A DNA stretch of 64,000 bases from Streptomyces goshikiensis (GTDB lineage Bacteria > Actinomycetota > Actinomycetes > Streptomycetales > Streptomycetaceae), in assembly GCF_014650555.1 (NCBI RefSeq), contig NZ_BMVE01000018.1:1-64000 (forward strand). Reading direction: 5' to 3'. The notes under the pieces were generated by a model. That model did not search any database, was not told where the DNA came from, and saw nothing but the letters and a program-made list of their open reading frames with translations. The position numbers and the translations under genes were made by a program. Positions 8,753 to 17,079 of this stretch are shown here, piece by piece; the first letter of the stretch is position 1; the number at the start of each line of letters is the position of its first letter.

Positions 8753-10164
8753 GCCCCGCCGCCGGATCGCCGGCCGCCGAACTCGTCGTCAGCGGCCGTC
8801 GGCTGGTGACGCCGGGGGGCGTGCGCTCCGGGCACCTGCTGATCCGGGGCGGCCGGATCACGGCGGTCGCGGACACCGACACGGCGCCCGCCGGAGCCGA
8901 GCGGATCGACGCGGGCGACCACTACGTCCTGCCCGGTCTCATCGACTCCCACGTGCACTTCCGCACCCCGGGCCTGACGTACAAGGAGGACTGGGAGCAC
9001 GGCAGCCGCGCCGCCGTCCGTGGCGGGGTCACCACGGTGATGGACATGCCGAACACGGTGCCGCCGACGCTGACCGCCGAGGCGGTGCTGGCCAAGCGCG
9101 CCCTGGTGGCGGGCCATTCGCTCGTGGACCACGGCTTCCACATCGGCCTGGACCCGGACCGCCCCGAGCTCCTGTCGGACCTGGACCCGGCCGTCGCCAC
9201 CAGCGCCAAGATCTTCATGGCGGGCCACCACACCGCGCCCACCGTGGTGCGCGAGCCCGCCCAGCTGGAGAAGGCCTTCGTCGCCGCCGCCGAGGGCGGT
9301 GTCCAGCTGGTCCTGCACGCCGAGGACGACGGGCTGTTCGCGCTGCTCGACGCCTGGTGGGGGGAGCCCGGCAGCTATCTGGAGTACGAGGCGCGCCGCC
9401 CGCGCACCGGGGGCATCGTGGCCGTCGCGAAGGTCATCGAGCTGGTGCGGCGGTACGGCACCCGGGCGCACATCCTGCACCTGTCCAGCGCGGAGGAGGC
9501 CGACCTGGTGTGCGCGGCCAGGGCCGCGGGGCTCCCGGTCACCTTCGAAGTCACCGGTCACCACCTGTCGTTCACCGACGAGGACACCCGGCGCCTGGGC
9601 GCCCGGACCCGACTGTCGCCCTCGATCCGCGCCCGCGGCGACCAGGACCGGCTGTGGCAGGCGGTGTGGGCGGGCCAGGCCACCACGGTGGGAAGCGACC
9701 ACGCCCCGCACACCGTCGCGGAGAAGACCCGGACACCCGCCCAGTCGCCGCCCGGGCTGCCCGGCGTCCAGGAGCTGGCCGTGGCCGTGTGGACCGGCAT
9801 GCGCCGGCGCCGGCCGCAGGAGGACCCGGACACGGCGATCGCCCGCCTGGCGCACCACCTGGCCGCGGCGCCGGCGGCGCTGTTCCGGCTGCCCGGCAAG
9901 GGGCGTCTGGAGGCGGGCGCCGACGCCGATCTCGTCCTCTTCGCGCCCGACGAGCCCTGGATGTTCTCCGCGCACGACGTGGAGAGCAAGTGCGGCTGGT
10001 CCGCGTACGAGGGCTGGACGTTCACCGGCCGCGTCGAGCGCACGCTGCGCGCCGGCCGCACGGTGTGGAACCGGGCCGACGGGTCCTTCGGCAGGTACGA
10101 CGGGCGCCCGCTGGGGGCCACCGGTACGCACGACACGGCCACCGCGGCCGGACAGGAGGCCTGA
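8740..10164 (+). CDS. Dihydroorotase/allantoinase-like amidohydrolase
   Basis: A 474-residue amidohydrolase-superfamily protein. The metal-binding HxH is at 71-73 (DSHVHFRTPG), a candidate carbamylated Lys is Lys157 (TSAKIFMAG), and the late Asp is in VGSDHAPHT. The order and length fit class I dihydroorotase, allantoinase and hydantoinase enzymes, which open or close cyclic ureides and amides. This copy sits in a biosynthetic operon, not with pyrimidine genes, so a role in closing or opening a cyclic imide or ureide of the product is likely. The ATG overlaps the end of the preceding gene by 13 bases. Confidence 0.85.
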   Translation: MDRLSPAAGSPAAELVVSGRRLVTPGGVRSGHLLIRGGRITAVADTDTAPAGAERIDAGDHYVLPGLIDSHVHFRTPGLTYKEDWEHGSRAAVRGGVTTVMDMPNTVPPTLTAEAVLAKRALVAGHSLVDHGFHIGLDPDRPELLSDLDPAVATSAKIFMAGHHTAPTVVREPAQLEKAFVAAAEGGVQLVLHAEDDGLFALLDAWWGEPGSYLEYEARRPRTGGIVAVAKVIELVRRYGTRAHILHLSSAEEADLVCAARAAGLPVTFEVTGHHLSFTDEDTRRLGARTRLSPSIRARGDQDRLWQAVWAGQATTVGSDHAPHTVAEKTRTPAQSPPGLPGVQELAVAVWTGMRRRRPQEDPDTAIARLAHHLAAAPAALFRLPGKGRLEAGADADLVLFAPDEPWMFSAHDVESKCGWSAYEGWTFTGRVERTLRAGRTVWNRADGSFGRYDGRPLGATGTHDTATAAGQEA

Positions 10165-10167
10165 TCC

Positions 10168-12006
10168 ATGGGGAAGCGACAGTCCGTGGTGGTGGCGGGC
10201 GGCGGGATCGGGGGGCTGGCGACGGCCGCCGCGCTGGCCGGCCACGGGTTCGACGTGACCGTCGTCGAACGGGCCGGCCGGATCGACTCGGGGGGCTCCG
10301 GGCTCGTGCTGTATCCCAACGGGGTGCGGGCGGCCGACGCCCTCGGGGGTCTGGTCGGCGAACGCGTCCGGGCGGCGGGCCACGTCACCGCCGACGACGA
10401 GGTGCGGGTGCTGATGGACGCCTCCGGTGTGGTCCTCGCCGAGGAGCCGATCGGCGCCGCGGGCCGGGAACTCGGCGCCCCGCAGATTCCGCTGCTGCGC
10501 CGGGACCTGCACCGCGCGCTGCTCGACGACGCGCTCGCCGCGGGGACGGCCCTGCGGCTGGGCACAGCGGTGGAGGACTACCTCGCCGCGGGGGAGCAGG
10601 TCCGCGTCCTGCTCTGCGACGGCGCCACGCTGGACTGCGACGCTCTGGTGGGCGCCGACGGCATCAACTCGGCGGTGCGCCGGCGGATGCTCGGCGACGG
10701 GCCGCCCCAGTACCGCGGTTACACCTCGGTGCGCGGCCGGACCTCGGGCTCGGTGCTCGGACAGCGCAGCCACGTGGTCAACGGGCGCGGCATCCAGCTG
10801 TTCATCGCGCCGGTCGGCGGGGACACCCTCTACTGGACCGCGAAGATCACCTCACCGCCCGGTGTCTGGCCCGCCCTGGGCCCCCTGGGTGCCCGGCGCG
10901 CCCTGGTCGAGGCCCTGGAGGGCTGGTACGCGCCGGTCGTCGACCTCGTACGGGACGCCGACCCCGACGACCTCGTCGTCACCGACATCCACGACCGTGA
11001 CCCGGCGCCCCGCTGGACCGACGGCCGGGTCGTGCTGCTCGGCGACGCCGCGCACCCGATGGTCCCGGCGCTCGGCCAGGGCGCCAACATGGCGCTGGAG
11101 GACGCGGTCGTCCTCGGCGAGGCCATGGCCGGCGCCCCGTCCGTGCCGGCGGCCCTGGAGGCATACGCGCGTGAGCGCGCGGAGCGGGCCGCCGCCGTCG
11201 TACTCCAGTCGCGCCGCCAGGGCTCCCTCGACCAGGGGGCCGGCAAGGCGGCCGAATCGCGGCGCAACGCCCGTATGAGCTCCTCCGGACGCAAGGACTC
11301 CGAGCTCGGCGCCGTGGTCGGCTGGCGCCCTCGGGCCGGGCGCCCGAGCGCTCCCCGGCCGCCGGAACCCCGCGCGGCGGATCGCACGAAGGAAGGTGTG
11401 GCAACAATGGGAACACCGCACGTGGTCCTGGTCAGCGGGTCGCTGCGAACGGGGTCGACGTCGGACCGGGTGGCCGACTGGTGCGCCCGGGAGTGCGCCG
11501 CGCGGGGGGCGACCGTACGCGTCTTCACGGGCGCGGAGATCGACTTTCCGGCGTACCGGCCGGGGCTCGCGGCGACGAACGGGAAGGTCGCGGGGTTCCT
11601 GGACGAACTGCGCCGGGCCGACGGTGTCGTCCTGGTGTCCCCGACCTACCACGCCACCGTCTCGGGGCTGCTGAAGAACGCCCTCGACTTCGTCAACGAC
11701 ATCGACGGTCCGCTCCCCTACCTGGACGGCCGCCCGATCGGGACGGTCGCGGTCGGCGCGGGCGCCCAGGGCGCGGTCTCGACCCTGACGACGCTGCGCA
11801 CCATCGGTCACGCGCTGCGCGGCTGGCCGACGCCGGTGGGGGTGGCGGTGGCCGGGGTTCCGGCGCCGCCGGCCGCGGACGGGGCTCTCTCGCCGGAGGG
11901 CGAGCGGCTCGTCCAGATGGTGTCGCAGGTGATGTGGCTGGCCGGCGCGCGAGCCGCGGCCGCGCCCGCGCGGCCGGCCCTCGTCGGCGCCGCGCCGGCC
12001 GCCTGA
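10168..12006 (+). CDS. FAD monooxygenase fused to NADPH-dependent FMN reductase
   Basis: One uninterrupted 612-residue frame holds two enzymes. Residues 1-380 are a group A flavin monooxygenase: VVAGGGIGGLATA (FAD dinucleotide motif), GADGINSAVRR (DG motif) and LLGDAAHPMVPALGQGANMALED (GD motif). Residues 414-612 are a flavodoxin-like NAD(P)H:FMN reductase (VLVSGSLRTGSTSDRV, SPTYHATVSGLLKNALDF). The linker is Arg/Pro/Ser-rich. An internal ATG at 11407 has GAAGGAAGG ten bases upstream, so the reductase could also be made separately. Possible roles are hydroxylation of a ring plus flavin recycling for the other flavoenzymes of the cluster. Confidence 0.85.
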   Translation: MGKRQSVVVAGGGIGGLATAAALAGHGFDVTVVERAGRIDSGGSGLVLYPNGVRAADALGGLVGERVRAAGHVTADDEVRVLMDASGVVLAEEPIGAAGRELGAPQIPLLRRDLHRALLDDALAAGTALRLGTAVEDYLAAGEQVRVLLCDGATLDCDALVGADGINSAVRRRMLGDGPPQYRGYTSVRGRTSGSVLGQRSHVVNGRGIQLFIAPVGGDTLYWTAKITSPPGVWPALGPLGARRALVEALEGWYAPVVDLVRDADPDDLVVTDIHDRDPAPRWTDGRVVLLGDAAHPMVPALGQGANMALEDAVVLGEAMAGAPSVPAALEAYARERAERAAAVVLQSRRQGSLDQGAGKAAESRRNARMSSSGRKDSELGAVVGWRPRAGRPSAPRPPEPRAADRTKEGVATMGTPHVVLVSGSLRTGSTSDRVADWCARECAARGATVRVFTGAEIDFPAYRPGLAATNGKVAGFLDELRRADGVVLVSPTYHATVSGLLKNALDFVNDIDGPLPYLDGRPIGTVAVGAGAQGAVSTLTTLRTIGHALRGWPTPVGVAVAGVPAPPAADGALSPEGERLVQMVSQVMWLAGARAAAAPARPALVGAAPAA

Positions 12007-12074
12007 ACACCGGCCCGTACCCCGTACCCGGGTCCCGCATCGAGGGACCGCATCCGAAGAGAGGAAGCACACCC

Positions 12075-12383
12075 ATGCCGCGATCCCACGAGGAGTTCAC
12101 CGCCGGGCCGAGCCGGCTCGGCCCCGTGTGGCGTGACGCGAACGTCCGCTCCGGCCCTTCGCTGGAGAGCCCCGTCATCCGGCTGCTGCTGCCGGACGCG
12201 GCCGTCGGCTACGAGGCCGAGGGGTGGTCGTTCGGCGACGAGGTCGTCGAGGGCGAGCACCACGGCGGTGTCATCACCAGTTCCGTATGGTTCCGGCTGG
12301 CCATCGGCGGCTGGTCCAGCGCCGTCAACTTCGAGCCGGAGACGGTGGCGGCCGTGCTGGCGGAGTCCGCCACCGCCGCCTGA
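12075..12383 (+). CDS. Small SH3-like protein
   Basis: A 102-residue protein without signal peptide or membrane segment. DANVRSGPSLESPVIRLLLPDAAVGYEAEGWSF has the N-V-R-S-G-P pattern of bacterial SH3 (SH3b) domains, with WFRLAIGGWSSAVNFE as the closing strands. GAGAGGAAG precedes the ATG. In isolation such domains bind peptides or act as small partner proteins. Its position between the oxygenase fusion and the orphan peptide suggests an accessory role. No catalytic residues are recognisable. Confidence 0.65.
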   Translation: MPRSHEEFTAGPSRLGPVWRDANVRSGPSLESPVIRLLLPDAAVGYEAEGWSFGDEVVEGEHHGGVITSSVWFRLAIGGWSSAVNFEPETVAAVLAESATAA

Positions 12384-12411
12384 GCCCGGCTGGTTGTCCG
12401 GTCGCATAAGA

Positions 12412-12428
12412 GCAGTTCAGAAGATGCG
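12412..12428 (+). promoter_or_regulatory. Regulon element copy 1 (GCA-N7-AGATGC)
   Basis: Reads GCAGTTCAGAAGATGCG, ending 102 bp before the ATG of the 61-residue peptide gene. It is one of eleven copies sharing invariant GCA and AGATGC at fixed spacing. This copy would drive the unit 12531-16268. Confidence 0.7.
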
Positions 12429-12530
12429 TGAGTGGTCCGCCCCTTGAAACGATCGGTTCAGCAGAGGCACTCACGGGTCTCTACAACCCTGTGCGGGCTC
12501 AGGCCCGCTCGACGAGAAAGGAGTGCTGGA

Positions 12531-12716
12531 ATGGCTACCGCACTCAGCACGGAGATCCAGCAGCGCATCGTCGCGGAGACCGGCTCCGCCGCTCCGAGCA
12601 CCGACGACGCCGTGGCGTTCGAGGCCTGGCTGGACGGCGTCCAGGAGTCCCACTCGGACCTCTTCGCCGGTGTCGCCACCGAGATCGAGTCGCTCATGGG
12701 CAACAAGATGGCGTGA
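12531..12716 (+). CDS. Orphan 61-residue peptide (possible precursor or atypical carrier)
   Basis: AAAGGAG sits eight bases before the ATG and a dedicated regulon element lies 102 bp upstream, so translation is likely. The peptide starts MATALSTEIQQRIVAETG, is acidic and mostly predicted helical, has no Cys, and ends SLMGNKMA. I do not recognise the family. The ESLMG at 53-57 resembles the D-S-L-M stretch around the phosphopantetheine Ser of PKS carrier proteins, but the helices that should follow are missing. Neighbours are an R2-like diiron protein, an MFS and a BtrH-like protein. It could be a RiPP-type substrate, a scaffold on which a small molecule is built, or a partner protein. Confidence 0.6.
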   Translation: MATALSTEIQQRIVAETGSAAPSTDDAVAFEAWLDGVQESHSDLFAGVATEIESLMGNKMA

Positions 12717-12871
12717 GTCTGTCGACTCACGTGTGATCCGGTCGGCCGACGCGCGGGGGTGCTTCCCCGCGGGTCGGCCGACGGTCGTCAGGGGGAACCC
12801 CGTCATGTGCGGGGGACACGCGGGGGCCGCGCCCCCGCGGCAGGACGCGTACGAGGGGAAGGAACCGGCCG

Positions 12872-13861
12872 TTGCGCTGGACCACGCTGCTGTTCGACGA
12901 GGCGGACCTGGACGAACTCTCGCGCTTGGACGCGGACGCCCTGCTCGGCGCCGCCGGCGACACGCTGGAGCGGCGCTTCGACCCCCGTGACCTCTACCGG
13001 CGCTGGGAGCGCCAGCACTGGCTGGCCTCCGACATCGACCTCGAACGCGACCGCAAGCACTGGGACACCCTGCTGAGCCCGGGTGCCCGGGACAACCTCG
13101 CGTACTTCATCAAGAGCTTCCTGGTCGGGGAGTACACCGGACTCGACCTGATGAGCCCGATCCTGGCCGCCTGCCCCGACGAGGAGTACCTCGTCTACCT
13201 GGGGACGCAGGCCGCCGACGAGTCCCGGCACACGGTGTTCGTCAGCCAGGTCGCCGAGCAGGTCCTCGGGATGGACGCGTCGCTGCGCCGGCAGGTCATC
13301 GAGTCCTGGTCCGTCCTCACCCCCGCCCACCGGGCCGTGCACTGCCTGGAGAACGCGCTGCTGCGCGATCTCGCCGAATCCCCGCACGACTACGCGCAGT
13401 GGCTGCGCGCCGTCGCGTTCTTCCACCTCGTCACCGAGGGCGTCCTCGCCCTTCACGGGCAGCGGGGCCTGGTCCGCGGCCTGCAGCGCGTCCCCCTGCT
13501 GCCCGGTCTGCGCGCGGGCTTCACCGCCATGACGCGCGACGAGTCGCGGCACGTCAGCTTCGGCCTGCACGCGCTGCGCCGCGGTGCCCGCGAAGGCTTC
13601 TCCGAGGCCGTCCACGACATGATCGAGACCGGGATGCCGCTCGCCGCCGTCGTCGGCGTCGCCCCCGTCGGTCCCGGCGCCACGCCCGGGCGGGCCGCTG
13701 CCTCGGCCCGGTCCGCGAACGACCTGCTGGCCACGATCGCGGTGCGATTGCGCCAGCTCGATCTCCCACGCGACTTCGCCGAGCACGTACTCGGCAGGTG
13801 CAGGACGGCCCAGGAGGCCGTCCTGCACGCATCCACAGCGGCCACCGCCCAGGACAGGTAG
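12872..13861 (+). CDS. R2-like (ferritin-superfamily) diiron protein
   Basis: A 329-residue protein with the complete diiron carboxylate set of ribonucleotide-reductase R2-like proteins: Glu87 (GEYTGLDL), Glu117/His120 (DESRHTVF), Glu189 (VTEGVLAL) and Glu224/His227 (DESRHVSF). The TTG start at 12872 follows GGGGAAGGAA by seven bases. Stand-alone R2-like oxidases and N-oxygenases in natural-product clusters hydroxylate, desaturate or oxidise amines using O2. No R1 subunit is present, so ribonucleotide reduction is unlikely. It lies directly after the orphan peptide gene, which is a candidate substrate or carrier. Confidence 0.85.
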   Translation: MRWTTLLFDEADLDELSRLDADALLGAAGDTLERRFDPRDLYRRWERQHWLASDIDLERDRKHWDTLLSPGARDNLAYFIKSFLVGEYTGLDLMSPILAACPDEEYLVYLGTQAADESRHTVFVSQVAEQVLGMDASLRRQVIESWSVLTPAHRAVHCLENALLRDLAESPHDYAQWLRAVAFFHLVTEGVLALHGQRGLVRGLQRVPLLPGLRAGFTAMTRDESRHVSFGLHALRRGAREGFSEAVHDMIETGMPLAAVVGVAPVGPGATPGRAAASARSANDLLATIAVRLRQLDLPRDFAEHVLGRCRTAQEAVLHASTAATAQDR

Positions 13862-13866
13862 GGGAC

Positions 13867-15216
13867 ATGGCGAACGAGACGGACAACAGCACGGCCACGC
13901 GCGGGGCCGGCGGGAAGTTCGCGGGTCTCCTGCGCAAACCCGCGGCTCTGCGCCTGGTCGGGTCGCTCTTCATCCTGGAGCTGGGTTCCGCGATGACGAC
14001 GGTCGGCCTGCCGCTGCTGGTGATGCAGCGGTACGGACTCGGCCTGGAGGTCGGATTCACCCTGGCCGCCCGGTTCCTGCCGAACATCCTGCTGGGCGCC
14101 CTCGCCGGGCAGATCGTCGACCGTTACGACCCGCGCCGCGTGGCGATGTTCGCCGCGCTCGGCAGCGGCCTGGTCGTGGCGCTCTTCCCTCTGACCACCG
14201 CGATGTGGCAGATCCAGCTGCTGGCCCTCGCCATCGGCGTCGGCTACATGTTCAGTTTCCCCGCCACGATGGCGCTGCGCCCCCAGGTGATCCCCGAGGG
14301 CAGCGAACTGGAGGGCAACGGGCTGATCGTGACGGCCGAGCGCGTCCCGAAGCTCATCGGCCCGGCCCTCGCCGGGCCGATCGCGGCGGGCCTCGGCATC
14401 GGATGGCTCTTCTGCGCGGAGGCGGCCACCGCCGTCGCCGCGGCCGCCCTCCTGCTGCGCCTCCCACTGCTCGAACGGCCCGCCGCCGAGGCGCCGTCCG
14501 CGCCCGCCGCGCCCGCGGCCGGCGCCGGCCGCTCCGGCCCGGCCGGGCTGCGCTGGGTCGCCGCCTGGGCCCGCGCGCTGGCGGGGGGCGCCCGGGAGCT
14601 GGTGCACATGGTCAAGGACGACGGGCGGCTGTCCTCGCTGACCATCACCGCGTTCACGTACATGGTCGCGCTGGGCCTGGGCCGTACCTTCCTCGCGGCG
14701 TACTCGCTGGAGGAGTTCGAGGGCGTCCCGGCCATGCTGGGCTACCTGCTCGCCGCGATGGGACTCGGCGGCGCCTGCGGGGCGCTGCTCACGGCCCGCC
14801 TGCGGGGCTGGAACCAGGGCTGGGTGTACATCCTCGGCAACGCCCTCGAAGGCGTCTGCTGGATCGCCCTGATCTGGACCGGCAGCTGGGTCGTCGCGCT
14901 CGCCCTGCTCTTCGTCGCCGGCGTGTTCGAGTCGATCGCCTCGGTCGTGTACTTCGCGGAGGTGCAAAAGCGCCTCCCGACTCAGCTCACCGGCAAGTAC
15001 TACGCCACGCTCGTCCCGCTCTCCGACGTCTTCCTCGTCGGGGGCACGGTGGCCGGCGGCCTGCTCGTCGGCGTGGCCGGGATCGGCTGGTCCGCTGCCC
15101 TCGTCGGCCTGGCGATGGCCGTGCCCGTGCTGCTGCTGGTCTCCCGGCTGGTCCCCGAGAAGCGGCTGCCCGCCGCTTCGGCCGCCCCCGCGGTCGCCGG
15201 CGGGGTGCTCTCGTGA
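13867..15216 (+). CDS. MFS transporter
   Basis: A 449-residue membrane protein with roughly 12 hydrophobic helices. It begins with a short hydrophilic N-terminus, and the first helix pair is followed by IVDRYDPRRVAM, the MFS loop 2-3 signature (D-R-x-x-x-R-R). A long Ala/Pro-rich central loop around residues 205-235 separates the halves. The ATG lies five bases after the stop of the diiron protein, and its own stop overlaps the next start (GTGA). Presumably an exporter for a product of this operon. Confidence 0.85.
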   Translation: MANETDNSTATRGAGGKFAGLLRKPAALRLVGSLFILELGSAMTTVGLPLLVMQRYGLGLEVGFTLAARFLPNILLGALAGQIVDRYDPRRVAMFAALGSGLVVALFPLTTAMWQIQLLALAIGVGYMFSFPATMALRPQVIPEGSELEGNGLIVTAERVPKLIGPALAGPIAAGLGIGWLFCAEAATAVAAAALLLRLPLLERPAAEAPSAPAAPAAGAGRSGPAGLRWVAAWARALAGGARELVHMVKDDGRLSSLTITAFTYMVALGLGRTFLAAYSLEEFEGVPAMLGYLLAAMGLGGACGALLTARLRGWNQGWVYILGNALEGVCWIALIWTGSWVVALALLFVAGVFESIASVVYFAEVQKRLPTQLTGKYYATLVPLSDVFLVGGTVAGGLLVGVAGIGWSAALVGLAMAVPVLLLVSRLVPEKRLPAASAAPAVAGGVLS

Positions 15217-16268
15217 CACTCGCCCCCGCGACGCCGTTCCCCTACCTCGGCAAGGAGCTCGACGCCGTCGAGGACGTCAAGCACCCGCGCCTGTCCTGCT
15301 GGGTGCACTGCCTGCGCGACGCCCTGTACGCCACGGGTTTCCGCGACACGGCGCGGGCGCTGGCCCAGCCGGTGAACTTCGTCGTCGAACGCACCCCGGA
15401 GGGTGAGCTGCTCACCCTCTACGGGGGTCTGGACACCGACTACCACGCCCCGCGCTTCCAGCGGGGCGTCACCGCCCGCTGGGAGACCTCGCCGGACGAT
15501 CCGGACCGGCCCGACGCGGCGCTGGACCTCGTACGCCGCGAACTCGCCCGCGGCCATGCGGTGCCCGTCTCACCGCGGCTGGAGGGAATGCGCCACTCCG
15601 AGTTCTACCGCGTCCCCTTCTTCGGCTACCCGCACACCTTCCTCGTGCACCGGCTGGAGCCCGGCGTCGCGTACGTCGCCGACCGCAACACCCGCAAGTC
15701 CGCCGCCTTCGAGGACAACCGGGGCACCGTCCCGGCCGGGGAACTGCGCGCCGGCATGGCCGGGGCCCCGGTGCTGGTCTGGGACGCGCACGAGCCGCGC
15801 GCCGACTGGGAAAGCGAGCTCGGGCTGCTTCTGGACCGTTCCGTACGGCAGATGACCGAGCCCGGCGCGCCGCAGGCGGGACTCGCGGGGCTGCGGGCCC
15901 TGCCCGGGGTGCTCGATGAGCTCTCCGGTCTCCCGGGGCGCCGCAGGCTGCTCCAGATGCGGGTGTCGGGCCCGCTGCAGCGGCAGGTCTCGGGTGACCG
16001 GCACGTGCTCGCCCGGGTGCTGGCCGGGGACCGGCTGCTGCGCTCCGGCGGCCCGCGCACGGCGGCGCTGGCGGCGGAGACGGCCGTGCTGCTCCAGGCC
16101 TCCTCCGACGCGGTGCTCGACCTCGCCCGCGCCGTGTTCCTGCTCGGGGCCTCGTGGAGCGCCGAGACGCTGGAGCTGTGCCGGCGGCGCGTCCGCGAGC
16201 TGTACGACGCGGACGCGCGCGCGGTGGAGGGCCTGGCGGGTCTGCGCCGGGGCGGGTCCGCGTTCTAG
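15213..16268 (+). CDS. BtrH-like (BtrH_N/DUF4872) acyltransferase or cysteine-peptidase-fold protein
   Basis: A 351-residue protein with the N-terminal pattern HPRLSCWVHCLRDALY. Cys29 and Cys33 lie in the region where BtrH, the butirosin acyltransferase, has its nucleophile, and GYPHTFLVHRLEPGVAYVADRNT supplies a likely His and Asp. BtrH moves an acyl chain from a carrier protein onto an amine. Here no canonical acyl carrier protein is encoded nearby, so the donor is unclear. The C-terminal half is helical and Leu/Arg-rich. The GTG start overlaps the MFS stop, and the stop overlaps the convergent glycosyltransferase stop. Confidence 0.72.
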   Translation: MTLAPATPFPYLGKELDAVEDVKHPRLSCWVHCLRDALYATGFRDTARALAQPVNFVVERTPEGELLTLYGGLDTDYHAPRFQRGVTARWETSPDDPDRPDAALDLVRRELARGHAVPVSPRLEGMRHSEFYRVPFFGYPHTFLVHRLEPGVAYVADRNTRKSAAFEDNRGTVPAGELRAGMAGAPVLVWDAHEPRADWESELGLLLDRSVRQMTEPGAPQAGLAGLRALPGVLDELSGLPGRRRLLQMRVSGPLQRQVSGDRHVLARVLAGDRLLRSGGPRTAALAAETAVLLQASSDAVLDLARAVFLLGASWSAETLELCRRRVRELYDADARAVEGLAGLRRGGSAF

Positions 16269-17059
16269 GCGAGGGCCGCCGCGTTGGAGAAGCCGCCCAT
16301 GTAGTAGTCGACCGTGGCCCGCCCGGTGCACACGGACGGGACGCCCAGTTCCAGCAGCCGCTGGCAGAAGGCCATGTCCTCGGTGGTCTCCAGCACCCGC
16401 TGCCACAGCGTGAACTCGGTGGGGAACGGGATCCGGGCGTGCGTCTCGCGGCGCACCATCAGCTCGTTGGTGTCGACCCGGCTCAGCAGTTTCCCGTCGA
16501 CGACGCGCATCACGTCGCGCACCACGTCCGACCCGGGCACGAACACGCCCTGGGCGCGCAGCGCCTCGTACGAGGGCGCCCGCCGCGCCGGAATCGGGTG
16601 CCAGGGGTCCTCGCCGTCGGGCACGAACGGGCCGCCGTCGGGGTTGCGCAGCCGGCGCCAGCTGTACGCGACGCCCGCCTCCGGTGCGGCCTCCAGGGCG
16701 CCCACCAGGCTGCGCAGGTGGTCGGGGTGACAGGCGTTGTCGTCGTCGAGGTGGGCGATGTACGCGCCGCGGGCCCGGGAGATCCCGAGGTTGCGCAGGT
16801 AGGACAGGCGGGCGGGCAGGTAGGGGGCGGGGATGGCGGGGTGGTCCTCGGGCGCCACGTGCGCGAACTCGGCGTGCGGGAACCGTTCGGCGAGCTCGCG
16901 CCGGTTGGTCTCCTCGGCCAGGAACGGGCAGTCGTCGCCGACGACGACGTGTTGGACGCGCACGCCCTCGGAGCGGGCCACCGAGGTCAGGGCCCGCTCG
17001 ACCAGGGCCTGGGGGCGGCCCTTGGTCAGGGTGACGACGGTGACCAGGGGATCGGACAT
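16265..17059 (-). CDS. Family 2 glycosyltransferase
   Basis: A 264-residue GT-A fold glycosyltransferase. It opens SDPLVTVVTLTKGRPQALVERAL, a typical GT2 nucleotide-binding strand-loop-helix, and HLDDDNACHPDH is the DxD metal and nucleotide-sugar motif. There are no membrane helices. Last gene of the leftward operon that starts at 23303. A nucleotide-sugar epimerase/decarboxylase gene is at 25749, which could supply its donor (inference). The acceptor is unknown. Confidence 0.85.
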   Translation of the reverse strand: MSDPLVTVVTLTKGRPQALVERALTSVARSEGVRVQHVVVGDDCPFLAEETNRRELAERFPHAEFAHVAPEDHPAIPAPYLPARLSYLRNLGISRARGAYIAHLDDDNACHPDHLRSLVGALEAAPEAGVAYSWRRLRNPDGGPFVPDGEDPWHPIPARRAPSYEALRAQGVFVPGSDVVRDVMRVVDGKLLSRVDTNELMVRRETHARIPFPTEFTLWQRVLETTEDMAFCQRLLELGVPSVCTGRATVDYYMGGFSNAAALA

Positions 17060-17079
17060 GGGGACTCCTTGTGGGCTGC

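Noticed and set aside
7699..10773. A 1024-codon open frame on the minus strand
   Set aside because: It lies antisense to the acyl-CoA-dehydrogenase-like, amidohydrolase and monooxygenase genes, has Arg/Gly/Pro/His-rich composition and no recognisable domain. It is a GC-bias shadow.
12531..12716. 61-residue peptide as a normal acyl or peptidyl carrier protein
   Set aside because: It is too short, and the Ser of ESLMG lies only eight residues from the C-terminus, so helices II-IV of a carrier fold are missing. Kept only as a hypothesis.
12872..13861. Ribonucleotide reductase small subunit of primary metabolism
   Set aside because: No large subunit gene is nearby and it sits between a peptide gene and an exporter under the cluster element; a biosynthetic oxidase role is more likely.
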